The notes beneath the pieces were generated by a model. It saw nothing but the letters and a program-made list of their open reading frames with translations, was not told the origin of the DNA and searched no databases. This document shows, one piece after another, positions 1 to 5,002 of a stretch of 5,002 bases of DNA. The position numbers and the translations under genes are program-made. Position 1 is the first letter of the stretch. Each line of letters starts with the position of its first letter. The stretch is from an uncultured Prevotellaceae bacterium (GTDB lineage Bacteria; Bacteroidota; Bacteroidia; Bacteroidales; Bacteroidaceae): the NCBI GenBank assembly GCA_958404085.1, contig CATXZX010000181.1, positions 1 to 5,002 on the forward strand. Direction: 5' to 3'.

Positions 1-1197
1 GACGAGGCTCGTGCCTTGGCCGAACTCGAGGCTTTGCAGCGCGAATATCCCGGCGATATGCGCTACCGGCTCCTTGCCGCCGACCTCTATATGCAGACCG
101 AACGTCCCGACTCGGCTTATGCCGTCTATCGCGAGGTCATTGCCCGCGAGCCCGACAACGGCTATGCCCGTCTCGGACTGATGAATTACTATGCCGCTAC
201 GGGCAATGACGCGCTCTATCAGGCCGAGGTCGACTCCATTGCCCTCAACGAACGAATCGAATCGCCCCTGCGTGCCGAGGCGGTGAAGAGTCTGGTGCGT
301 TCCACGGAGCGGGCCGGAGGCGACAGCCTGCGCGTGATGCGCCTCTTCGGACAGTTGATGTCCGTCGCGCAGCCCGATTTTCTCCTGGCCGACTTGTGCC
401 AGGGTTACATGTTGCTCAAACGGGTTCCGACCGACCGCATCGTGCCCGTCTGGCAGAAGATGCTCGGTATCGAGCCCGAGTACGACGGAGCCCGCCTCCA
501 GTTACTCGAATATTACATACGGAATGAGAAACTGGCCGAGACCGCGGCGCTTTGTGCCGAGGGCACGCAGTATGCGCCCGAGCAACTTGCTTACTACTTC
601 TACGGTGGTGCGGCCTACAACCAGCTCGGTCAGACCGACCGGGCCATAGCCTTGCTCGAACGGGGCCGTGTGCAGGTGGAACAGCAGGCCGGCGAAGGAG
701 GCTTCGAGGCCGAGGAACGGAAATTGCCCTCCGACCTGATGGCGTTGCTTGGCGATGTTTACCACGAGGTGGGCCGGCTGGCCGATGCCTATGCGGCTTA
801 CGAGAAGGCGCTCGGCATATTGCCCGAAAATGTGCTTTGCCTGAACAACTATGCCTACTTCCTTTCGCTCGACGGACAACAGCTCGACAAGGCCGAGGCC
901 ATGAGCCTGAAAACTATCGAGGCCGAACCCGGAAACCCGACTTACCTCGATACGTATGCCTGGATTCTTTTCGTGCAGGGCAAGTACAAAATGGCGCAGA
1001 CCTATATGGACGAGACGCTCAAGAACCTGAAAGAAGAACCCGAGAATGCGGGTATTTACGAACATGCCGGCGATATTTATGCCTGTGTGGGCCGTACGGC
1101 CGAGGCCGTGGCTTTCTGGAAAAAGGCGCAGCGGCTGGGCGGCGATTCCCCGCTGTTGCAGAAAAAAATCAAACAAAAGAAATATCTGGAAAAATGA
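1..1197 (+). CDS. TPR repeat protein, 3' part (5' end outside window)
   Basis: The reading frame is open from the first base of the window to TGA at 1195-1197, giving 398 visible residues; the true start lies upstream, and the TTG at 16 is not a credible start. The fragment is almost wholly helical tetratricopeptide repeats. Clear units lie at about residues 20-53, 195-228, 244-277, 278-312, 313-349 and 350-383, with the usual small/aromatic pattern (e.g. LLGDVYHEVGRLADAYAAYE). The 278-330 part (LNNYAYFLSLDG, then YLDTYAWILFVQGKY) resembles large TPR proteins that I recall being encoded beside LolB-type lipoproteins. TPR arrays are protein-binding scaffolds, and no catalytic motif is visible. 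The stop overlaps the next ATG by 4 bases, so translation is probably coupled to the lipoprotein gene. Export cannot be judged without the N-terminus. The family call is firm; the specific role is unknown. Confidence 0.9.
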   Translation, partial: DEARALAELEALQREYPGDMRYRLLAADLYMQTERPDSAYAVYREVIAREPDNGYARLGLMNYYAATGNDALYQAEVDSIALNERIESPLRAEAVKSLVRSTERAGGDSLRVMRLFGQLMSVAQPDFLLADLCQGYMLLKRVPTDRIVPVWQKMLGIEPEYDGARLQLLEYYIRNEKLAETAALCAEGTQYAPEQLAYYFYGGAAYNQLGQTDRAIALLERGRVQVEQQAGEGGFEAEERKLPSDLMALLGDVYHEVGRLADAYAAYEKALGILPENVLCLNNYAYFLSLDGQQLDKAEAMSLKTIEAEPGNPTYLDTYAWILFVQGKYKMAQTYMDETLKNLKEEPENAGIYEHAGDIYACVGRTAEAVAFWKKAQRLGGDSPLLQKKIKQKKYLEK

Positions 1198-2021
1198 GAC
1201 TACTGCGAATCATCATGCCCCTTCTGTTGACGCTGGCCGTTGTGTCATGCCGTACGACGAAGCAAGTTGAAAACAAGTCCGATGCCGGGTCGCTTCCGGC
1301 CGAGGCGCTGACGATGAAGGTCCTCGAAAATGCACAGACCGCCCCGGCCGTAACGGCCAAGATGCGTTTCGAGATTGTGGCCGGCGAGAAGAATTTTACC
1401 CTGAACGGCTCGCTGAAGATGAAGCGCGACGATGTCATCCAACTGTCGCTCTCTTTTCTCGGAATGGAAGTAGGGCGGATGGAGTTTACCCGCGACCAGG
1501 TACTCATTATCGACCGTTTCAATAAACAATATGTCCGCGTTCCGTACGAAAAGGTTCCTTTCCTTGCGGCTGCCAACCTCGATTTCGGCGTTCTGCAGGC
1601 CCTTTTCTGGAACGAGCTCTTTCTGCCGGGCGATCCGTCGCCTTCCCGTTCGTTGGGACGCTTTGTGCTGAGCCGCGACGACGCAACTACGGTTCTCAGC
1701 GTGACCGATGCGCCCAAATTGAACTATCGTTTCAGCGTGCGTTCCGCCGATGCGGTCATCGAACAGACTACTGTTTCCGACAAGTCCGCGCAGTCGTCGC
1801 CTTCGCTGACCTGGAAATACGGACGCTTTGCCCCGCTCGGCGGCCGCAACTTTCCGCAACAGATGGAAGTGGGCGTAGCCGGTGTCCGGAAACCCTATCG
1901 CCTGACGATAGACCTCAGCAGTTTGTCGAACAGCACCGACTGGAAAACGCGCACCGAAGTCTCTTCGCGCTACAAGGAACAGTCGGTTGAGGCCATACTT
2001 CAGAAACTGATGAAACTCTGA
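1194..2021 (+). CDS. DUF4292-type (LolB-like) outer-membrane lipoprotein
   Basis: This 275-residue protein starts at the ATG overlapping the previous stop (ATGA). That start gives a textbook lipoprotein signal: Arg2 and Arg5, hydrophobic residues 6-17, then the lipobox V-V-S-Cys19. Extension upstream would run through the TPR gene in another frame and is rejected. After Cys19 comes RTTKQ, with no acidic cluster of the kind linked to surface export in Bacteroidota. A periplasm-facing outer-membrane lipoprotein is therefore inferred. Residues about 40-250 look like an all-beta domain, with alternating hydrophobic strands around 57-62, 70-76, 82-88, 95-107 and 112-116, and a helical FGVLQALFWNELFLPG segment at 131-146. 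This matches my memory of DUF4292, which is LolA/LolB-like in character. A role in receiving or moving lipoproteins or lipids at the outer membrane is inference. No Shine-Dalgarno is seen; coupling from the TPR gene is likely. Confidence 0.85.
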   Translation: MRLLRIIMPLLLTLAVVSCRTTKQVENKSDAGSLPAEALTMKVLENAQTAPAVTAKMRFEIVAGEKNFTLNGSLKMKRDDVIQLSLSFLGMEVGRMEFTRDQVLIIDRFNKQYVRVPYEKVPFLAAANLDFGVLQALFWNELFLPGDPSPSRSLGRFVLSRDDATTVLSVTDAPKLNYRFSVRSADAVIEQTTVSDKSAQSSPSLTWKYGRFAPLGGRNFPQQMEVGVAGVRKPYRLTIDLSSLSNSTDWKTRTEVSSRYKEQSVEAILQKLMKL

Positions 2022-2027
2022 CGCACT

Positions 2028-3383
2028 GTGATACGCCGATACATATACCTTTTTTCCGTGGCACTCCTTTGTGCTGTTTCGGCGCAGCCGCTTTTTGCGC
2101 AGTCCAGCCGAAAGATTCGTACGCTTCAGTCGCAGCGTAACGCGTTGCAGAAACAGATAAACGAGTCCGAGACGTTGTTGAAGTCTACCCGGAAGGACGT
2201 GCGCAGCCAGCTCAGCACGTTGTCCGTACTCAACGGGCAGATAGACCGGCAGAAAGCCTTTCTCAACAATGTTCAGAGCGAGGTGGACGTGCTGAACCAC
2301 AACCTCGACAGCCTGACGGCCCAGTTGCGTGTCCTTCAGAGCGAACTGAACGAGCGCAAGCGCAGTTACAGCCGTTCCGTACTCTATCTTTATCGCAACC
2401 GGTCGTCCCAGAATAAACTGATGTTCATCTTCTCGGCCGAAAACTTCAGCCAGATGTACCGCCGCCTGCGCTATGTGCGCGAATACGCCGGTTATCAGCG
2501 CATGCAGGGCGAGCAGTTGCAGGAAAAGCGCCGCCAGGTATGGGCCAAGGAGGCCGAGTTGCGCCAGGTCCGCACGCAAAAGAAAGATTTGCTGGACCGC
2601 GGCCAGATAGAGCAGGAGCGCATGGAGAAGAAACAGAAGGAACACCAGACAGTCGTCAACTCGTTGCAGAAGAAACAGAAACAGTTGCAGTCGACCATAC
2701 AGACCAACAAGAAAAAATATTCATCGCTCAATGCGCAGATAGACCGCCTGATACAGCAGGAAATAGCGGCGGCCGAGAAACGCCGCAAGGAGGAAGAGGC
2801 ACGCCGCCGGCGTGAGCTGGAACGCAAACGCCGTGCCATTACGTTCTCGCCCTCCGTCAAGGGTAAAGGGGGTAAAGGCGGTGCTTCCGGACAGCGTAGC
2901 ACGTCGTCGTCGGGCAAGGAAAAGGACCGGCCCGTGCCGGAGTTCGAGATGGAGCGGGCCGACCGCGTACTCAGCGGCAACTTTGCCGCCAACAAGGGGC
3001 GTCTTCCCATTCCCATTACCGGTCCTTACGTCGTATCGAGCCGTTACGGCCAGTACCGCGTATCGGGGCTCCGTGGCGTCCAGCTCGATAACAAAGGTAT
3101 CAACATAACCGGCAAGCGCGGCGCCCGGGCGCGTGCCGTGTTCAACGGCGAGGTCAGCGCCATATTCTCTTTCGGAGGTTTCAAGAACGTCATGGTACGC
3201 CACGGCAGCTACATATCCATCTATTGCAACCTGTCGTCCGTGTCTGTCCGGCGAGGCCAGCGTGTTTCGACGCGCGATGTACTGGGTACGGTAGCTCCCG
3301 ACGAAGGTGGCAACTGCACCCTCCATTTCCAGTTGCGCAAGGAGACGGCCAAACTCAATCCCGAGAGTTGGCTTACCCGCTGA
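2028..3383 (+). CDS. EnvC-like murein hydrolase activator (degenerate M23/LytM domain)
   Basis: This 451-residue exported protein probably activates a periplasmic cell-wall amidase during septum splitting, as EnvC does for AmiA/AmiB in E. coli. The start is GTG at 2028. An in-frame stop lies 9 bases upstream, and this start gives a good signal peptide (RR at 3-4, hydrophobic core 6-18, cleavage near Ala19 or Ala24). Residues about 27-120 and 150-270 are long coiled coils rich in Q, K, R and E. A Gly/Ser/Lys linker lies at 277-300, and an M23/LytM domain at about 325-451. The zinc site is degraded: HxxxD reads N355-xxx-N359, the YxHL position is N401, and HxH reads T431-L-H433. The protein is thus very unlikely to be a peptidase itself. 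As I recall, this pattern is normal for Bacteroidota EnvC-type proteins. It follows the lipoprotein gene by 6 bases, in the same operon. Confidence 0.88.
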   Translation: MIRRYIYLFSVALLCAVSAQPLFAQSSRKIRTLQSQRNALQKQINESETLLKSTRKDVRSQLSTLSVLNGQIDRQKAFLNNVQSEVDVLNHNLDSLTAQLRVLQSELNERKRSYSRSVLYLYRNRSSQNKLMFIFSAENFSQMYRRLRYVREYAGYQRMQGEQLQEKRRQVWAKEAELRQVRTQKKDLLDRGQIEQERMEKKQKEHQTVVNSLQKKQKQLQSTIQTNKKKYSSLNAQIDRLIQQEIAAAEKRRKEEEARRRRELERKRRAITFSPSVKGKGGKGGASGQRSTSSSGKEKDRPVPEFEMERADRVLSGNFAANKGRLPIPITGPYVVSSRYGQYRVSGLRGVQLDNKGINITGKRGARARAVFNGEVSAIFSFGGFKNVMVRHGSYISIYCNLSSVSVRRGQRVSTRDVLGTVAPDEGGNCTLHFQLRKETAKLNPESWLTR

Positions 3384-3400
3384 GTCCGCCCCGGCCGATA

Positions 3401-3456
3401 CAACCGGCCCGCTCTGTCTGAACACGACTGAGGTGTTCGGCAGAGCGGGCCGGTTG
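3401..3456. terminator. Hairpin between convergent genes, probable bidirectional terminator
   Basis: A perfect 16-base inverted repeat pairs 3401-3416 (CAACCGGCCCGCTCTG) with 3441-3456. After a one-base bulge the stem continues with a C-G pair, a T-G wobble and six more pairs (3420-3425 with 3433-3438), around a 7-base loop at 3426-3432. It sits in the 93-base gap between the stop of the EnvC-like gene (3383) and the stop of the minus-strand deacylase gene (3477), so it could end both transcripts. The tract after it on the + strand is only moderately T-rich (GCGTTTGTATT). On the - strand no T-run follows, so termination in that direction is less certain. Confidence 0.75.
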
Positions 3457-3476
3457 CGTTTGTATTGGTACGGTCT

Positions 3477-4535
3477 TTATCCGATAGATGTTCCGTCCAG
3501 CAGCTCGTAGTAGAGTGCGATGGCTTCCGACAGTTCGTCGACGGTGATGTATTCTTCGGCCGTGTGCGAACGGGCCGAGTCGCCGGGGCCCATCTTGAAC
3601 GACGGAAAGGCCATGAGGGCCTGGTCGCTGAGCGTAGGCGAGCCGAAGGGACACCGTCCCAGTGACACGGCACGCCGGATGAGCGGATGTCCGCTGTCGA
3701 TGTGCGACGAATTGAGCCGGAAGGAGCGTGCCTTTACCTCCGACGACGTGTGGCGTACGATTTCGTCGTATAGTTCCTGGTTCGAGTAACACTCGTTGCT
3801 GCGCACGTCCACCGTAAACGTACAAGTATCCGGCACGACGTTGTGCTGTGTGCCCGCACCGATGATTGTTACCGTCATCTTGACCGGGCCGAGCAGCTCC
3901 GATACGCGTTCGAAGCGGTGTGTCCTGAACCATTCGATGTCGGGTAATGCCTGGTAGATGGCGTTGACGCCTTCCTCGCGGGCTGCATGTCCGGCCTTGC
4001 CGTATGCGGTGACGTCGAGTACCATGAGACCTTTTTCAGCGATGGCCGGCTGCATGCCGGTCGGTTCGCCTACGAGGGCTACGCTGACGGGAGGCAGTTG
4101 GGGCAGAACCCGTTCGATGCCGTTCTTTCCCGATACCTCTTCCTCGCACGAGGCCAGAAAAATCAGGTTGTAGGGTTGCCTCTGTACCGAGAGCTGGCGG
4201 AATGTCTGCAACAGGCATACCAGGCTGCCCCCGTCGTCGTTGCTTCCCAGCCCGTAGATGCGTCCGTTTTCTTCCTGAGGCGTGTAGGGATGGCGTTGCC
4301 AGCCGGCGGCCGGCCGCACGGTGTCGATGTGTGCGTTCAGCAGCAGGGTGGGGCGTCCCGCATCGAATCCGGGTGCCGTACACCAGACGTTGTTTCCGTC
4401 GCGGCGGTAATCCAGTCCGTAATTGCACAGAAAGGAGCAGAGCATATCGGCCGCTTTTGCCTCTTCGCGGCTTGTCGAGGGAATGTGGATGAGTGCTTTC
4501 AACAACTCGATGGCGTCGTTTACGTATTTGTCCAT
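3477..4535 (-). CDS. argE: M20-family metallo-deacylase, acetylornithine deacetylase-like
   Basis: This complete 352-residue cytoplasmic enzyme belongs to the M20/ArgE/DapE family. It closely resembles, from memory, the Bacteroides acetylornithine deacetylase homologues. Probable reaction: hydrolysis of N-acetyl- or N-succinyl-ornithine/citrulline in arginine synthesis. Zinc-site residues are all visible: His69 and Asp71 (NAHIDT), bridging Asp100 (GSND), Glu131/Glu132 (SCEEEVSG; base and ligand), Glu157 (GEPT) and His324 (SHTAEEY). His183 (GKAGHAA) and His231 (GTQHNVVPD) lie in the inserted dimerisation domain, about 170-285. The ATG at 4535 is preferred over the in-frame ATG at 4622. It begins at the family N-terminus (MDKYVNDAIELLK), while the extra 29 residues look random and span the promoter box at 4562-4569. 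No Shine-Dalgarno is seen. No arginine gene is adjacent, so substrate is unproven; another M20 amidohydrolase or peptidase remains possible. Confidence 0.87.
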   Translation of the reverse strand: MDKYVNDAIELLKALIHIPSTSREEAKAADMLCSFLCNYGLDYRRDGNNVWCTAPGFDAGRPTLLLNAHIDTVRPAAGWQRHPYTPQEENGRIYGLGSNDDGGSLVCLLQTFRQLSVQRQPYNLIFLASCEEEVSGKNGIERVLPQLPPVSVALVGEPTGMQPAIAEKGLMVLDVTAYGKAGHAAREEGVNAIYQALPDIEWFRTHRFERVSELLGPVKMTVTIIGAGTQHNVVPDTCTFTVDVRSNECYSNQELYDEIVRHTSSEVKARSFRLNSSHIDSGHPLIRRAVSLGRCPFGSPTLSDQALMAFPSFKMGPGDSARSHTAEEYITVDELSEAIALYYELLDGTSIG

Positions 4536-4561
4536 TGCAAGAAGGATTCGGTATTTGCCGA

Positions 4562-4569
4562 CAAAGTTA
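4562..4569 (-). promoter_or_regulatory. Bacteroidota-type -7 box for the M20 gene
   Basis: On the minus strand this reads TAACTTTG, an exact match to the TAnnTTTG consensus recognised by the primary sigma factor of Bacteroidota. It would start transcription near 4555, leaving a leader of about 20 bases before the ATG at 4535. No TTTG is seen at the expected -33 position (about 4589-4594, which reads AAAAC on this strand), so it is a half-supported promoter. Confidence 0.5.
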
Positions 4570-4623
4570 CGATTCTTTGTACGCCCGTGTTTTCCGACGG
4601 GCCTGTTTTTTTCAAATAGCACG

Positions 4624-4643
4624 GAGTTTTTTCGAAAAAGCTC
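4624..4643. repeat. 20-base near-palindrome, possible operator
   Basis: GAGTTTTTTCGAAAAAGCTC is symmetric except for one T/G pair, with a perfect 12-base core at 4628-4639. It lies between the two divergent promoter boxes, about 55 bases upstream of the deacylase -7 box and about 95 upstream of the rightward -33 element. The symmetry suits a dimeric DNA-binding protein. It could also form a short hairpin in RNA, or be chance in an A/T-run context. No second copy was noticed in the window. Confidence 0.4.
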
Positions 4644-4736
4644 TGCGATAGTTACCGGCGCGGGCCTTCGGCCGGTTCTCCGTGCGGACTTTACATGCTA
4701 TTGAAACGGATTTCGTTTTTATCAGGATGTTTTTAC

Positions 4737-4767
4737 TTGATGATTTTATATATAATTCGTATTTTTG
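4737..4767 (+). promoter_or_regulatory. Bacteroidota-type promoter for the rightward gene
   Basis: TATTTTTG at 4760-4767 matches the TAnnTTTG -7 consensus exactly. TTGA at 4737-4740 lies 19 bases upstream, the usual spacing for the -33 TTTG element, and matches it only partly. Transcription would start near 4774, giving a leader of about 85 bases before the ATG at 4860. The surrounding DNA is AT-rich, which raises the chance-match rate, but box and spacing together are convincing. Confidence 0.6.
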
Positions 4768-4820
4768 TAGAGACACCGGAAATGAATAGTTCGGACCGCA
4801 CTGTTCCGAAATGTTTCAAT

Positions 4821-4845
4821 AAAGGAGCAAATGAATATGAATTGA
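4821..4845 (+). promoter_or_regulatory. Shine-Dalgarno-like site with a 4-codon leader frame
   Basis: AAAGGAG at 4821-4827 is the only good Shine-Dalgarno-like sequence noted before a gene in this window. It sits 3 bases before an ATG at 4831 that encodes only M-N-M-N and stops at TGA 4843-4845. The signal-peptide gene begins at 4860 in another frame, 14 bases after that stop. Ribosomes loading here could reinitiate at 4860, or the site could serve the in-frame TTG at 4842. Either is inference, and chance is possible. Confidence 0.3.
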
Positions 4846-4859
4846 TAAAACGAACAGTT

Positions 4860-5002
4860 ATGTCGCGTTTAAATTGGGTATTATTCTTGTTTTGTTTTTC
4901 TGTTATGCTTCAAGCACAAGAAACAGAAAAGGAAAAATTTTTATGGCCTGTCGAGGGCAAGAAAGCAGGTGAGAATATTTTGTATCGTCCGCAGGATTAT
5001 AT
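4860..5002 (+). CDS. Exported protein, probable M23-type peptidase, 5' end only
   Basis: The first 47 codons are visible; the gene runs off the right edge. The ATG at 4860 gives a clean signal peptide: Arg3, hydrophobic core about 6-17 (WVLFLFCFSVML), and likely cleavage after Ala19 (LQA|QE), so the product is exported. After a charged spacer (ETEKEK) comes FLWPVEGKKAGENILYRPQD. A WPV-G segment often opens LytM/M23 domains, and this stretch resembles secreted M23 metallopeptidases of Bacteroidota as I remember them. No zinc ligand is within view, so activity cannot be judged. The frame is also open upstream to an ATG at 4782 and a TTG at 4842; these would lengthen the protein by 26 or 6 residues, but the ATG at 4860 gives the most regular signal peptide. 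Codons are AT-rich, unlike every other gene here, suggesting acquisition by transfer. Confidence 0.6.
   Translation, partial: MSRLNWVLFLFCFSVMLQAQETEKEKFLWPVEGKKAGENILYRPQDY

Larger units (their letters stand above)
4536..4859. other. Divergent intergenic region, 324 bases
   Basis: No convincing gene lies here. Going left to right it holds a -7 box for the deacylase gene (4562-4569, - strand), a 20-base near-palindrome (4624-4643), a GC-rich patch with a 6-base inverted repeat (4654-4659 with 4671-4676), a promoter-like pair for the rightward gene (4737-4767), and a leader of about 85 bases with a small hairpin, a Shine-Dalgarno-like site and tiny reading frames. Composition changes sharply near 4690-4700 from GC-rich to AT-rich. 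Confidence 0.7.

Noticed and set aside
552..1193. Upstream extension of the lipoprotein frame through the TPR gene
   Set aside because: The first 214 codons are Arg/Cys/Gly-rich out-of-frame readings of the TPR repeats. The lipoprotein signal begins exactly at 1194.
1245..2645. 466-codon open frame on the minus strand
   Set aside because: It lies antisense to the lipoprotein and EnvC-like genes, both well supported by signal sequences and domain patterns. The translation is a compositionally skewed shadow typical of GC-rich coding DNA, with no recognisable motif.
2861..2880. GGGTAAAG repeated twice as a possible slippage or recoding site
   Set aside because: It encodes the Gly/Lys-rich linker of the EnvC-like protein, the frame stays intact across it, and two short copies are not significant.
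3987..4619. 210-codon + strand frame over the deacylase gene
   Set aside because: It is antisense to a gene with a full set of M20 active-site motifs and has no domain signal of its own.
4536..4622. 29-residue N-terminal extension of the deacylase
   Set aside because: The family N-terminus starts at the ATG at 4535. The extension reads as random basic residues and would cover the TAACTTTG promoter box.
4654..4676. GC-rich inverted repeat (ACCGGC...GCCGGT) as a terminator
   Set aside because: The stem is only 6 bases with an 11-base loop, no T-run follows, and no gene ends nearby on either strand.
1..5002. CRISPR array, tRNA, rRNA, IS element or defence-gene signature
   Set aside because: No spaced direct repeats, cloverleaf, rRNA-like sequence, transposase motif or terminal inverted repeats were seen. 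Apart from the right edge, the window is ordinary chromosomal coding sequence.

Overview
This window reads as chromosomal DNA from a Bacteroidota (Bacteroidales) species with a fairly GC-rich genome; an Alistipes-like or other Rikenellaceae member is my best guess. Reasons: a TPR / DUF4292 lipoprotein / EnvC-type gene string that I recall as conserved in that phylum, near-absence of Shine-Dalgarno sites before the GC-rich genes, TAnnTTTG promoter boxes, and a deacylase very like the acetylornithine-deacetylase homologues of Bacteroides. The genus is inference only.

Left block (1-3383, + strand): three tightly packed co-directional genes. The 3' part of a large TPR repeat protein gene (5' end outside the window) overlaps by 4 bases (ATGA) an outer-membrane-type lipoprotein gene of the DUF4292 family. 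Six bases later, on a GTG start, comes an EnvC-like murein hydrolase activator: signal peptide, long coiled coils, and a C-terminal M23/LytM domain that has lost nearly all zinc ligands. This looks like a cell-envelope operon concerned with outer-membrane lipoprotein or lipid handling and septal peptidoglycan splitting. A strong hairpin at 3401-3456 closes it and also lies at the end of the convergent gene.

Middle block (3477-4535, - strand): one complete M20-family metallo-deacylase with all recognisable zinc-site residues, probably the arginine-pathway N-acyl-ornithine/citrulline deacylase (ArgE-like).

Right block (4536-5002): a 324-base divergent intergenic region with a TAnnTTTG box for each direction, a 20-base near-palindrome, and a structured leader. 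It precedes the first 47 codons of an exported protein whose visible start resembles secreted M23 peptidases of Bacteroidota. From about 4700 the base composition falls from roughly 60% GC (sampled) to about 34% GC (hand count of 4741-5002). The right edge may therefore be acquired DNA. It is the least ordinary part of the window, but it is cut off before it can be read. I do not see a clearly new system here.
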